A stretch of DNA of 64,000 nucleotides, taken from the NCBI GenBank assembly GCA_028829895.1, contig CM054177.1, forward strand, positions 31,452,064-31,516,063, written 5' to 3'. How positions within the stretch are numbered: position 1 is the stretch's first letter; each line of letters begins with the position of its first letter. The position numbers and the translations under genes were made by a program. The notes beneath the pieces are model-generated. The model did no database searches, was not told the DNA's origin, and worked only from the letters and a program-made list of their open reading frames with translations. Source of the stretch: Sinotaia quadrata. Lineage: Eukaryota > Mollusca > Gastropoda > Architaenioglossa > Viviparidae. Below, one piece after another: positions 20,974 through 32,639 of this stretch.

Positions 20974-22520
20974 TGTCACAGTCTGATAAAATTGTCCGAC
21001 TTCGTGACCCACTTGCCTTGTTTACTTCAAATTCGAATATTTGAAACCCTTGGCCCTTTGTTCCAAGCTTCCTTTTTCTAGGTGCTTCTAGAACAGGTCA
21101 AGATGTTATGTAACTTTAGGACCATTGTCCAGTTCTCGAACCAACCACATGCTTTGCGAACAGTCACGTGATACGCAATATACCTTTCTATATATGTACC
21201 CACACGCTTCCGCTCCCTCACTTCGAGCACATTTTAGCTAATTCCATCAGCTTACTCGGGTCGTGAGAGGCAGCCGGCGCCATAGAGAATCAAGGTACCC
21301 TTCGACTTCTCTCAAAGGTATCATTTTATTTAATAGTATTTGCCTATGTATTGTTTAAGTATGTATTTGTGCTATGTATTATATGATTTCCATATACACT
21401 TGAGCATGGTTCAGAGAAATAGCTGAAAACCTATATGTTACGGAATATAAATTTATTGTAACTATTTTTCCATTTCTGTACTTTAATTTATATTGTTTTA
21501 ATTCACTAAGAGCCAGAATGCTGCGCTCGATATGAATTCTTCATGTAATTCAATTATTGCGTGTAATTTTAATTGTAAATTGTGAAGCGCTCTGTCGGTT
21601 TGAATTACCTCTTGTATGAACATTAATTTAACGTTGTATCTATTTTATTGCTTCATACGTCATGACTGTTAAATGGAACACATGTGAGACGATTATATTT
21701 TTTCTAAAATCTAATTGTAAGCGACGCGAGGTCGAAACTCTTTGTTCAGCGCATTTAATTGAGCCATGCCTAGGTAGGACCTGTTAGGTTGAGAATTATA
21801 TCCAAACACGTTGCATCCACAGGTCGGCTCATGGTTCATGTTCACCCATGCCTCACCTGCATTAGCTTATTGGTGTAAGCGTGTCGAAATCCACTCTGAG
21901 GGCCATGCTGCAAAAATTCCAGTTCCTAGCCACTAACAAAGGGACATCATTCCTTATGCACCACGTGTGTCGTTAAAGGGGGACTGAGGGAACGAATCAG
22001 CATGATTGAGTGTTGAGACCAAGGATACAAGAATAGAGCTAAGTGCAAGATCAAGTGTACAGATCTCAAAGGAACACTTTTCTGGCAATTTAGATTGACA
22101 AAAATCAGGCATAGGCGCGTAAAGACAGAGTGAAGACTATTCGCGTTGCATTCGATTTATTGTTAATTTGTTAAACTTTATTAAATCTTATTTTCTTTGT
22201 TAATACCTCTTAGTAGTTGATTTCTATGCACAATAGACCAATTAGATTAATTCTTAGATTTGAATGGGGGCGGATGAGCAGAAAGATTGATGACGAGTGC
22301 ATATTAATTTAGAGGGATTTAACTGTTTTCAAATCTAGCTAAAAGTTCGCAGTTTATTAGTCTGTAAATTTGTCGTCTGAACTACAAGACGCACTTTTAA
22401 TTAGTCAGATAATAAATTGAGCAACCAGTCTGCGTAGAATATGAGAGGAAGAATTAATTATATTTAAAGTCTTTTAATTATTCTAAGCAGGGTCTTTAAA
22501 TAAATACTGGAAACGTAACA
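20974..22520 (+). repeat. 3' LTR, 1547 bp
   Basis: Same length as the 5' LTR and identical in all blocks compared; starts TGTCACAG and ends GTAACA. The right flank begins with the target duplication GAGAC. Confidence 0.96.
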
Positions 22521-22570
22521 GAGACAAAGTTTATATTAGTAATAGAAGTACATGGAGACTGTCATAAGAC
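22521..22570. repeat. Right remainder of the interrupted 61-bp repeat, including TSD
   Basis: GAGACAAAGTTTATATTAGT and the aatagaagtacatggagact block continue the unit broken at 14218. 22521-22525 is the right target duplication. Confidence 0.92.
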
Positions 22571-23107
22571 ATTGATTTGAATAACATTTTCATAAGTAAA
22601 TGACAAAGAAACATGCATGCTATAGTAGACATTATAGGGTTTTCATAAATAAACCAAAATGTGTAGAGATTACCACAAAAAAATTATCTTAATTGTTTGT
22701 ATAAACAAATCGAAATATTTAAAGGTTATCACTGAGTGACATCTGAATAAATCAGAGAACATTATTCGATTAGGGTTTACATTTACAAACCACAAAACAC
22801 TGGAAACTATTTGTGTCATCATATATTTATTAAGAAATAAACCAAAAGCATTATACATTTTATTTAAAGAAGATTCATTTACATAAATAAATCAAGAATG
22901 CAGGAAGGAAACTGATTGTGGGCGTGGATTTCTTTCTTCAAAGCTGTTATAAAAAGAGTTAAAACCCTAACATAGTCAACCACACATCCATCCACACCTC
23001 ACTAGTATCAGGTGTTACAAGTATTTGACAATTAAAGAATATTTTGAATTTGAATTTGAATTTGATCACAAAAAACGGCTACGAGATCCCCCAGTCGTGA
23101 TCTGACA
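22571..23107. other. AT-rich unique stretch with a TATA-like motif
   Basis: Around 22600-22900 loosely repeated motifs (cataaataaa, ccaaaatg-like) occur. TATAAAAA lies at 22948-22955 about 160 bp before the next array, but no convincing gene follows, so promoter activity is not claimed. A gaatttgaatttgaattt run lies at 23044-23063. Confidence 0.4.
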
Positions 23108-23500
23108 GAGATGAAGACAACAGTTAAAAGAAAGATGCAAATAATTATAAACTTAGGGATGAAGACAACAGTTAAAAGAAAGACACAAATACTTATAAAC
23201 TTAGGGATGAAGACAACAGTTAAAAGAAAGACGCAAATACTTATAAACTTAGGGATGAAGACAACAGTTAAAAGAAAGACACAAATACTTATAAACTTAG
23301 GGATGAAGACAACAGTTAAAAGAAAGACGCAAATAGGCCTACTTATAAACTTAGGGATGAAGACAACAGTTAAAAGAAAGACACAAATACTTATAAACTT
23401 AGGGATGAAGACAACAGTTAAAAGAAAGACACAAATACTTATAAACTTAGGGATGAAGACAACAGTTAAAAGAAAGACGCAAATAATTATAAACTTAGGG
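23108..23500. repeat. 48-bp minisatellite, 8 copies
   Basis: Unit: gatgaagacaacagttaaaa, then gaaagacacaaatacttata, then aacttagg. One copy carries a 6-bp insertion (aggcct) near 23337. The array is flanked by a duplicated context (cggctacgagatc at 23077 and 23522), and a degenerate copy lies at 23559-23610. Since 48 is divisible by three, both strands stay open as 16-residue repeats; no independent coding evidence. Confidence 0.93.
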
Positions 23501-23619
23501 CTGGACGAAAACTTTACAAAACGGCTACGAGATCTCCCGGTCCTGACCTGACATAAAGATGAAGACAACAGATAAAAGCAAAACGCAAATACTTATAAAC
23601 TTAGGGATGGACGAAAACT

Positions 23620-24540
23620 TTACAGTAAAGAGTAATGGTGCCAGAAAGAATTAAAACATCAAAGCACCTTGATGTAAGTGTGCTGTGAGTGTTCAATTTT
23701 TGCTCAGTGTCCACTATTTAACAGAGTGATTGGTTTTGTATATTTTATTTCTTTAAACTTTCTGGGTGGCGACTATATAGAGTGGAGGCGAGGTGGTTTT
23801 CTCGTCGATATTGTGAATATATTATGCAGACTGTGGACTTTTCATCTCTTTGCGTCTTTGGAGGAACTTGAGCTGGCCGGGGCCTGATCTATTCAGGTGC
23901 TTGTTGAGGCATATGAGAGGGCATTCACTGGCATGCCAATAGAGTAGATAGGATGCCGATTCTAAAACATACAATATAATTTCCTAAATTTCTGGCGGAC
24001 ACTAAGATAATGACTGGCACACTAGAACCATATCATTCATATACAGATGATTGGTGAATGACAGTAGAAAATAGCAAACAATGGATTAAAATAATGAATA
24101 GATATTTAAATGAATGTACATAGATACATACAAGCACAAACTAGCATAATTATAACTACTATACATAATTCAATCATAAGTTCAACCTGACTGACCTTTC
24201 TCAGCAAAACAACTTTTTTACCACTGGTGTCTGGGAGAGTTTGCAAAGATGTTACTCTGACAGAGGCAGGGTTGACTGATAATTTGGGGCTGATTTCGGC
24301 GTGAACAGAGACAGAACGTGCCGGTCACGTGGTCAGTCGGGCTAAATATCTGGTGAATTATTACAATTTTATCTACTAGATCGGTCAAGATTGTACAATA
24401 TCGCCAGAGAACGCCAGTGCCCCCTCTCCCCCCCGAGCAAGGCAGGAACAAACAGGTAGATGTGAAAACGCGAGATCTAACCAAAGTCCACACCCATGAG
24501 TCTAACAGTAGATTGAGACCCTGTGAATCTGTAGAGGTGT
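23620..24540. other. Unique sequence, nothing recognised
   Basis: Mixed-composition DNA without tandem repeats. The 69- and 91-codon frames here show no recognisable domain. A C-run (cccccc) lies near 24431. Confidence 0.5.
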
Positions 24541-24544
24541 ATTA

Positions 24545-24895
24545 GTTCACAGCACTTTGTCAGAATGCACTTTACAGGAGCATTAGTTCTAACTAGATTC
24601 ACAGCACTTTGTCAGAATGCACTTTACAGGAGCATTAGTTCTAACTAGATTCACAGCACTTTGTCAGAATGCACTTTACAGGAGCATTAGTTCTAACTAG
24701 ATTCACAGCACTTTGTCAGAATGCACTTTACAGGAGCATTAGTTCTAACTAGATTCACAGCACTTTGTCAGAATGCACTTTACAGGAGCATTAGTTCTAA
24801 CTAGATTCACAGCACTTTGTCAGAATGCACTTTACAGGAGCATTAGTTCTAACTAGATTCACAGCACTTTGTCAGAATGCACTTTACAGGACAGG
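24545..24895. repeat. 52-bp minisatellite, about 7 copies
   Basis: Unit: attcacagcactttgtcaga, then atgcactttacaggagcatt, then agttctaactag. It is almost perfect; two decayed copies follow to about 24975. Confidence 0.94.
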
Positions 24896-24979
24896 TGCAT
24901 TAGTTCTAAACAGATCTTCAACATTTTCACAAAATGCATAGTTCTAACTAGATCTGCAACATTTTCACAGAATGCACTG

Positions 24980-25365
24980 TAACTGTACATATTGGTAACT
25001 TGATTCTGCAGTATGTTTATATTGTACACTTGTTTTTTTAACACTGGCCTTGAGCTGTGTGTTTATAGGGTACACTTGTTTTTTTAACAATGGCACTGGG
25101 CAGTTGCTTGATAAACAGCTCATCAAAGCAAATGTTAATGTTTAAATTTGTGTTTTTACACTGCCTAGTCCTGCTGGTCCCAAACGTTTGCAAGTAGACT
25201 GGGGTCTTTTTGATAGATTTCACTATTTTAATATTTTTTAAAAGTCTTATCAGATATAACCACTTATTTGCTAGATTATCCCTGTATTGTCACTCCAGTG
25301 TTCACGCAGCTCCAAAGCCATACAAAACTGAACTGTGTAGAGATAGAATCCAAGTTTATATTTCC
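24980..25365. other. Mostly unique sequence with a short duplication
   Basis: tacacttgtttttttaaca occurs twice (about 25024 and 25071). Otherwise unique, no gene seen. Confidence 0.5.
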
Positions 25366-25520
25366 ATCCACTAACTGTGACAAAGAAAGGTTATTCTAAT
25401 TATTGCAATCTACATAGTCCACTAACTGTGACAAAGAAAGGTTATTCTAATTATTGCAATCTACATAGTCCACTAACTGTGATAAAGAAATGTTATTCTA
25501 ATTATTGCAATCCACATAGT
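25366..25520. repeat. 51-bp tandem repeat, 3 copies
   Basis: ccactaactgtgacaaagaa then aggttattctaattattgca, with starts at 25368, 25419 and 25470. Confidence 0.9.
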
Positions 25521-25751
25521 TATTTCTTACGCTGTCAGGTCAGTTTGCAATGATAAATGTGGACACGTGACATGAGATACGTGACTTATTACACGAGATG
25601 TCGTATTTCACGATTCCAGAGAAATAAGGAAACCAATAGATGTATTCTTCATTACATAGTTTTCAAATTAATCCAATAGCCGCTTTAGCATATGTTGTTA
25701 TTTAAGTGCTCTCAGTGATCTATTCTAGTTAATTAAGATTTTAAGTAGACC

Positions 25752-25955
25752 TTTACTGCTTACAAATAAGATTATAGTAACTGGGGGAATCTGACAGCCT
25801 TGTGTCATTCATCACATTACTGCTTACAAATAAGATTATTTATTAGTAACTGGGGGAATCTGACAGCCTTGTGTCATTCATCACATTACTGCTTACAAAT
25901 AAGATTATTAGTAACTGGGGAAATCTGACAGCGTTGTGCCATTCATCACATTACT
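25752..25955. repeat. ~65-bp tandem repeat, 3 copies
   Basis: ttactgcttacaaataagat, agtaactgggggaatctgac and agccttgtgtcattcatcac recur. The middle copy has a small insertion (tatt). Confidence 0.88.
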
Positions 25956-26029
25956 GGCGTACATCAGTTCTCACTTGAGTAATTTGCATTTAAGATTTAA
26001 CAAACACTATTTGTCCATACATCCGTCTT

Positions 26030-26640
26030 TAAAACTTGACAGTATATTAAGTCTCTAAAACTTGACACAGTATATTAAGTCTCTAAAACTTGACACAGTA
26101 TATATTAAGTCTCTAAAACGTGACACAGTATATTAAGTCTCTAAAACTTGACACAGTATATTAAGTCTCTTAAACCTGACAGTATATCAAGTCTCTAAAA
26201 CTTGACACAGTATATTAAGTCTCTAAAACTTGACACAGTATATTAAGTCTCTAAAACTTGACACAGTATATTAAGTCTCTAAAACTTGACAGTATATTAA
26301 GTCTCTAAAACTTGACACAGTATATTAAGTCTCTAAAACTTGACACAGTATATTAAGTCTCTAAAACTTGACACAGTATATTAAGTCTCTTAAACCTGAC
26401 AGTATATTAAGTCTCTAAAACTTGACACAGTATATTAAGTCTCTAAAACTTGACACAGTATATTAAGTCTCTAAAACTTGACACAGTATATTAAGTCTCT
26501 AAAACTTGACAGTATGTTAAGTCTCTAAAACTTGACAGTATATTAATCCTCTAAAACCCGACAGTATATTAATCCTCTAAAACCCGACAGTATATTAATC
26601 CTCTAAAACCCGACAGTATATTAATCCTCTAAAACCCGAC
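26030..26640. repeat. 25/28-bp minisatellite, about 24 copies
   Basis: Unit aagtctctaaaacttgacac plus agtatatt; some copies lack the aca. A variant (aatcctctaaaacccgac) fills the last four copies. Variant copies (cttaaacctgac) recur at regular intervals, suggesting a higher-order repeat of about 220 bp. Confidence 0.93.
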
Positions 26641-26763
26641 ACACTCCTAGTAAAATTATATACAAACTACTAATGCTGCCACTAGAATTTGGATACAGAG
26701 CCTTATGAAGTTAAATTTTACGGAGTTAAAATTAGAAGTAGGGATTAAGAACTGTGAACGTTC

Positions 26764-27090
26764 TTCAATAAAACAACAATCAAAATGTTCTCATCTGCTT
26801 TCTTCATTAAAATCAGTAGTCATAAAATTCAATAAAACAACAATCAAAATGTTCTCATCTGCTTTCTTCATTAAAATCAGTAGTCATAAAATTCAATAAA
26901 ACAACAATCAAAATGTTCTCATCTGCTTTCTTCATTAAAATCAGTAGTCATAAAATTCAATAAAACAACAACCAAAATGTTCTCGTCTGCTTTCTTCATT
27001 AAAATCAGTAGTCATAAAATTCAATAAAACAACAACCAAAATGTTCTCGTCTGCTTTCTTCATTAAAATCAGTAGTCACAAAATTCAAGC
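26764..27090. repeat. 64-bp minisatellite, 5 copies
   Basis: ttcaataaaacaacaatcaa, aatgttctcatctgctttct and tcattaaaatcagtagtcat recur every 64 bp from 26764. The last two copies share two substitutions (accaaa, ctcgtc). Confidence 0.94.
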
Positions 27091-27239
27091 CTCTCTGTCA
27101 TTTACGACTGTTGGGAGCAATGTTTTAAAAAGACTGTTAGGAACTGGTACATTGACCATATATGTCTCCTGTAAGAAAATGTACAAGGAAAAGACTACAA
27201 AACTCTATCTGATCCCTTTGCAAAAATGTGTAAAAGTAT

Positions 27240-27665
27240 AAGATAAATTACTGCAAAGAAGCATTACAAGATCAAATACAGGATTGTTGTGTAAGACAAA
27301 ATACTGTAAAGTTGTAAGACAAATTATTTCTTTTTTTTTTAAACTGTACAAGAAAAAATACTGAAAAATTACACAAGTCCCATTGCTGATAAGTTGTGTC
27401 AAATAAAATACAGCAAAGTTATTCAAGACAAAATACTTTGAAGTTGTATAATTTCACTCGTTGCTAGGTTGTATAAGACAAAATACTTCAAAGCTGCGCA
27501 AGACAAAATACTGCACCTCTATATAAAATAAAACATAAAATAAAAATTTCGGTGATAAAATATTGCAGTATTTTGTAAATCAAACGTAGTATTGATGTGC
27601 AGGACAAAAATACTTACAAGCTGTGCTAGGCAAAATACTGACAAGCTATGTTAGGCAAAATATGG
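27240..27665. repeat. Decayed ~30-bp tandem repeat
   Basis: Variants of aagacaaaatactgcaaagt followed by tgtgtaag recur more than ten times with frequent indels. Confidence 0.65.
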
Positions 27666-27894
27666 ACTCGTGTCGTAAGTAAACTCATCATGGAAACACA
27701 ACATGTGAATCTCTACCAATCTCTACCGTGAAAACCAAAGCACGTGGTCAGAATTTCAATGACATCATGGTCCTGTCACAAGCAGCATACTGGCTTTGGA
27801 ACTCCGTTATAGTCACACCATGACCGCTTTCAGGAGAGCTCTTCATACTCATCTTTTCACCTGTAACACCAGTCTTACCTGTCAAAGCCTTCCT

Positions 27895-28245
27895 TGTTTA
27901 CTTCATACCTCTTTCAGTACTAGTGAAGTCACGTGTTAGAGCTGTACTCAACTCATTACTTCATACCTCTTCCAGTACTAATGAAGTCACGTGTTAGAAC
28001 TGTACTCAACTCTTTACTTCATACCTCTTCCAGTACTAGTGAAGTCACGTGTTAGAACTGTACTCAACTCTTTACTTCATACCTCTTCCAGTACTAGTGA
28101 AGTCACGTGTTAGAGCTGTACTCACCTCTTTACTTCATACCTCTTCCAGTACTAGTGAAGTCACGTGTTAGAGCTGTACTCACCTCTTTACTTCATACCG
28201 CATCCAGTACTAGTGAAGTCACGTGTTAGAGCTGTACTCACCTGA
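27895..28245. repeat. 58-bp minisatellite, 6 copies
   Basis: cttcatacctcttccagtac, tagtgaagtcacgtgttaga and gctgtactcacctcttta recur every 58 bp. Each copy contains a CACGT core (gtcacgtg). Confidence 0.93.
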
Positions 28246-29034
28246 CATATTACATTTTAAAAAATTTTTGTATAAATTGTTGTAATATGTATTTCTCTAC
28301 ATCGTTGTGTTTATGACTATGTGCTAGTGTTCATGCTGTACCATAAATATGTTTAGTTTGAATCTTGTTTTATTTGTTAATTTATAAATCGCTTAAACCC
28401 GCTTTCACTTAATGGACATGTACTACGACTGCATAAAAACATTTTTTCTCGTTGTTTATTTTTGTCCCAGCTAATCAAATGTCTTATTGTCGAGTGTTCT
28501 TTTCTTTTCGGTTAATCAAGTTAATTCCCTTTTATCAAATAACGTCTTTTTTTTTATTCACTGAGAGGCAAGTGACTTGTTTTTCTAGACAGTCGAAGAA
28601 ATAACTTTTATTTTATTCCCTGTAAAGCGAGTCGTTTCCTCTTATTTTGCATCGACCGTCTACTGAATTCTCTTTTATTCTCTTTTCGGTGGCTTTACCT
28701 TTATATTCTCTGCCAATCAGACGGCTTTTACACTAGCACCTCTGCAACCTCGAGTTCAACATTCGCGAATTCGGGTATATGCAGGTAGCCATCACATTTG
28801 GATGTTTGAAAAAGCAGGCCGTCCTTTGGTCAAAAACTTGGCAAATGACAGTCGTGAAATCACATTCTTGTGGAAGTGACATTAAAATACTATTCATCTT
28901 GCATTATAACTGCTTGGAATTTTCGCTTTTTTTTTGATAGTCAGAAAAGTATTATTAATTGTTGCAAATACCGTGATAAGTAGTCCGTTAAATTGTTATT
29001 ATCCATACACATGCGTGAGAACAGTAGAAGGCAG
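28246..29034. other. Unique AT-rich stretch
   Basis: One of the longer repeat-free segments in the right two thirds of the window. T-rich blocks (about 28500-28680) loosely resemble each other (cttttattc). No gene recognised. Confidence 0.5.
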
Positions 29035-29210
29035 TGTTATAATAATAGAATGTTGCAAATATTATTATTTACAACGTCTAACTAAGCTGTAGTAGTTATG
29101 AAAATTAATGTTTACGACGTCTAAGTTGTAATTACGAGAATTAGTTGTTATAAGAATTAATATTTATATCTCAATAAACTGTAGTAGTTATGAGAATTAA
29201 TATTTATAAC
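29035..29210. repeat. Imperfect ~50-bp tandem repeat
   Basis: tagtagttatgaaaattaat and tttacgacgtctaa-like blocks recur 3-4 times. Confidence 0.6.
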
Positions 29211-29212
29211 CT

Positions 29213-29515
29213 CCTGTCCTGCACACCCTCATCTTAAACCAGGACCTGTATTCCTGTCCTGCACACCCTCATCTTAAACCAGGACCTGTATTCCTGTCCT
29301 GCACACCCTCATCTTAAACCAAGACCTGTAGTTGTGTCCTGCACACCCTCATCTTGAAGCAAATCTTGCATTCCTATGACGGACTCCGTAATCTTGAAAC
29401 AAGCTTTGTTTCGCTATAACTGGCACCCTTACCTTACCCTGGATTCCAATGATGGGCACCCTCATCTTGAAGTAAGCCTTGAATTCCCGTGACGGGCACT
29501 CTCATCTTGAACGCA
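29213..29515. repeat. 40-bp tandem repeat, about 7 copies
   Basis: cctgtcctgcacaccctcat then cttaaaccaggacctgtatt. The first four copies are homogeneous and the rest decay (gacgggcactctcatcttga). Confidence 0.87.
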
Positions 29516-29599
29516 GCTTTGCTTGCCTGCAGTGGCCAGGCCGCGTGCGAGGCAGCAGGTGGCGTCTGCACTTTAGGTATCATTTGGCGTTTTCTTCCT

Positions 29600-29755
29600 G
29601 CCGTTCCCTTGGCCTGTCTTCTCGTTTATCTGTTTCTGTCACTCTCTCTTCTTGCTGCTTATTTTCGGTCTTATTTGGCCTGCCTTCTCGTTTATCTGTT
29701 TCTGTCACTCTCTCTTCTTGCGTCTTATTTTCGGTCTTATTTGGCCTGCCTTCCA
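29600..29755. repeat. ~64-bp tandem repeat, 2-3 copies
   Basis: ggcctgccttctcgtttatc, tgtttctgtcactctctctt and cttattttcggtcttatttg recur. The 108- and 110-codon frames through it are repetitive. Confidence 0.8.
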
Positions 29756-29794
29756 CAAACCTACCTTCTAAACATCTACTACGAAGGGGACAAG

Positions 29795-29915
29795 TTATAC
29801 AATAAATTTACAGTAACCTAATTGACTTTTAGAACCCAGTTTAAATGTCACATGGTTATACAATAAACTTACAGTAACCTAATTGACTTTTAGAACCCAA
29901 TTTAAATGTCACATG
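29795..29915. repeat. ~60-bp tandem duplication
   Basis: ttatacaataaatttacagt, aacctaattgacttttagaa and tttaaatgtcacatgg occur twice. Confidence 0.88.
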
Positions 29916-29977
29916 GTCGCAATCCTAGTACTGATTTGTAATATGGACTATAACATAAACTACGTCACTACTGATAT

Positions 29978-30305
29978 TCGCTCTTGTTTGATACGAACTT
30001 TAACGAAAACTTCATCACTATGTTTGATACGAACTTTAACGAACTTCATCACTATGTTTGATACGAACTTTAACGAAAACTTCATCACTATGTTTGATAC
30101 GAACTTTAACGAAAACTTCATCACTATGTTTGATACGAACTTTAACGAAAACTTCATCATTATGTTTGATACGAACTTTAACGAAAACTTCATCACTATG
30201 TTTGATACGAACTTTAACGAAAACTTCATCACTATGTTTGATACGAACTTTAACGAAAACTTCATCACTATGTTTGATACGAACTTTAACGAAAACTTCA
30301 TCACA
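29978..30305. repeat. 36-bp minisatellite, about 9 copies
   Basis: actttaacgaaaacttcatc then actatgtttgatacga. One copy is 3 bp shorter. The unit is divisible by three, so frames stay open on both strands (for example FDTNFNENFITM); these are artefacts of the array. Confidence 0.94.
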
Positions 30306-30479
30306 ATTGGCGCTCGTTCTTGTTTGATAATTTTTAATCAATCTATTAATAAGACTGTTTTTTCTTCAAACAGCATTTTGCAAAAGAAAAATAGAACAAA
30401 AGTCCCACAATTAATAAACTGTAGTTAAAATTTAATTTATACTAATAGGATTATTACTAATTTATTTATTTAGTCATCT

Positions 30480-30660
30480 AATCTCCTTGCATCCTTTCTT
30501 CATCTTCCCACTTTCATTCTAACCCTTTACTTCCCTTTCAATCTAATTCTAACCCTTTACTTCCTTCTCATTCTAACCATTTGTTCCCCTCTCATTTTAA
30601 CCCTTCATTTCCCTTCCCTCTCGTTTTAACTCCTTACTTTCCTCTCATCTAGTACTTTCT
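30480..30660. repeat. Pyrimidine-rich degenerate repeat
   Basis: Copies of cattctaaccctttacttcc with variable spacing. Confidence 0.75.
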
Positions 30661-30879
30661 TGTTGTTGCATTCAAAACACTTGTATATAGTGATGTACTC
30701 ATGTTAAACCCAGTACTTTCAAAGTAGATGCTTAAATGTCATAGTTGTCGTCAAGCACCCATGTTAGGCCCAGTATGTGTCAGCAATTACATTACAAAAT
30801 GTCTTCCGGCAGGAACCAATTTGATAGCTTGTCTTAAAAATTAAAAAAAACCTCTGACAGTTACATGACTTCATTGTGT

Positions 30880-31055
30880 CTCATTTAGTGACTAATCATT
30901 GGCATGCCGTGTAACCTTAGTGACTAATCATTGGCATGTGTAACCTTAGTGACTAATCATTAGCATGCTGTGTAACTTTATTGACTAGTCATTGGCATGT
31001 CATTTAATCTTAGTGACTAATCATTGGCATGTCATTTAATCTTAGTGCTCTTTTT
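30880..31055. repeat. ~30-bp tandem repeat, 5 copies
   Basis: cttagtgactaatcattggc plus atg and a variable end. Confidence 0.88.
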
Positions 31056-31204
31056 GAGAATAAGTCACTGATTACAAAATTGAAATAGATAGGTAGACAG
31101 ACATACAGAAGAATGGATGGAAGCTAGCTAGTTAGAATCCATCTTTTCCATTTAAACATGTTGTCTCTTTATCGAAAGCTATACAAACCTTGGTGTACCT
31201 TCAC

Positions 31205-31375
31205 TTGATTAGTTTACAGAGTTTGACTATCTTTTTCTTTTTTCAACAAGCTGTGCTGGTTATAGGCAGGTCTAACGGTGTTGTCTGTTAAGTTTACAGA
31301 GTTGGACTATCTTTTTGTTTTTAAACAAGCTGTGCTGGTTATAGGCAAGTCTAACGGTGTTGTCTGTTAAGTTTG
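31205..31375. repeat. 80-bp tandem duplication
   Basis: agtttacagagttggactat and aacaagctgtgctggttata recur at 31212 and 31292. Confidence 0.9.
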
Positions 31376-31894
31376 TGCTACTGGATGCAACTGAAACAAA
31401 CTCCATTACAGGAGCCAAATGGTGCTAGAAACAGGACACAAGAGTTAGAGCCCATGTAGCGAAGTTAAAGGGTATCCAATTTAGCGATAAGGGGCATCAA
31501 ATTTACCTCCCTTCGACCATGATAAATGTAAGTGGTCACTATTTCTTTACGTGTTTTGGTCCCTTCCTCGTACAATATATACATTACTTTTCATATGCAC
31601 TTTGACCTAAGAGCGCCAAGCGAGGAGTGGAGGAGAGGCCGAAGCGGAAGGGTCCCTCCCCCGAAGGGGCGGGACGCGGTCAGTCACAAGGCCGCTGTTT
31701 GTTTTGACTTTTTTGTCTGCTGAAAGACAGATGTTGAACTTGCTTTTTCTCTGTAGCAATCGTGTACTGGTGCTTGCACTTTATTTAGCACTTTTCATCC
31801 ACACCAAGCCGCCTTTGCTTCTGAGACTCAGTAATTTTCTTATTCTTTGGACAGTAAATTGGCGATGTGTTCCGGTCAAGTATGGGGATATTAA
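31376..31894. other. Unique stretch containing a GC-rich hairpin
   Basis: No gene recognised. At 31652-31675, GTCCC pairs with GGGAC and CCCC with GGGG around a GAA loop, in a locally GC-rich segment (about 31610-31700). Confidence 0.5.
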
Positions 31895-32265
31895 TGCAGT
31901 GGAAGTTTTGAAGTCGGGGCGGGCAAGTGAAAGACAAAGACAGCCGGCATTAATGCAATAGTTATTGGGTTTTTTTAGATCTGGACGGGTAAGTGAAACA
32001 AATGACAACTGGCATTAATGAAGTAGTTATTGCTTTTTTAGATCTCTATGGGCAAGTGAAATACAAAGACATCTGGGCATTAATGAAGTAGTTATTGCTT
32101 TTTTAGATCTCTATGGGCAAGTGACATACAAAGACAACTGGGCATTAATGAAGCAGTTATTGCTTTTTTAGATCTCTATGGGCAAGTGAAATACAAAGAC
32201 AACTGGGCATTAATGCAGCAGAATTGTTTTGAGATCTGGATGGGCAAGTGAAACACAAAGACAAA
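31895..32265. repeat. 65-bp minisatellite, about 6 copies
   Basis: ttttagatctctatgggcaa, gtgaaatacaaagacaactg and ggcattaatgaagtagttat recur; homogeneous copies start at 32041, 32106 and 32171. Confidence 0.9.
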
Positions 32266-32595
32266 TGGCACACACTGGTACAACCCGCAACAAATATTCT
32301 GCGGGCAACTTAGATCCAAGCAAACATAGAACACATCTGCAGACTATTCAGAAATTGAAATGGAATTACTTTTTTAAAAAAGTTTTAATTTACCTCAAAC
32401 AAGGTCGTGCCGTATCGTCATTACATTCTAATTTGTGTGACTTGAGATTGTCAATTGATATATCTTGTTCGTGACAGATACTTATATTTCAATCTTAACT
32501 AGAACACTTAGTATTGTGTGTGTCTAGGTGAATGAGAGAGAACTTGAAAATAAACGAGCGAGCTAAAGAATAAAAGCGTAAGAAACTTGTTAAAC

Positions 32596-32598
<3 letters not shown>

Positions 32599-32639
<41 letters not shown>
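32599..32639. repeat. GATA tetranucleotide microsatellite
   Basis: About ten uninterrupted gata units. Confidence 0.95.

Larger units (their letters stand above)
14219..22520 (+). mobile_element. Intact Gmr1-like Ty3/gypsy LTR retrotransposon
   Basis: The element is 8302 bp: 1547-bp direct LTRs bounded by TGT...ACA, a candidate primer-binding site, one uninterrupted gag-pol frame, a polypurine tract and a 5-bp target duplication. The two LTRs have the same length, and every block I compared was identical, which implies recent insertion. The pol order is protease, integrase, RT, RNase H. In Ty3/gypsy elements integrase normally comes last; this inverted order with gypsy-type sequences is the published hallmark of Gmr1-like elements, first described from fish and other deuterostomes. 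No env-like frame follows pol. All parts needed for autonomous retrotransposition appear present. Confidence 0.95.

Noticed and set aside
22948..22955. TATA box of a host promoter
   Set aside because: TATAAAAA is expected by chance in DNA this AT-rich, and only a minisatellite follows.
23032..23568. Long overlapping frames on both strands (178 and 146 codons)
   Set aside because: They follow from a 48-bp repeat. Being open on both strands over the same array is typical of such artefacts.
29479..29821. 110-codon frame with a possible membrane segment
   Set aside because: Its middle is a ~64-bp duplication of pyrimidine-rich DNA. A second, equally long frame overlaps it, and no domain is recognisable.
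29960..30428. Several 89-181-codon frames in different frames of the same array
   Set aside because: A 36-bp unit without stop codons keeps multiple frames open at once. No evidence favours any one of them.
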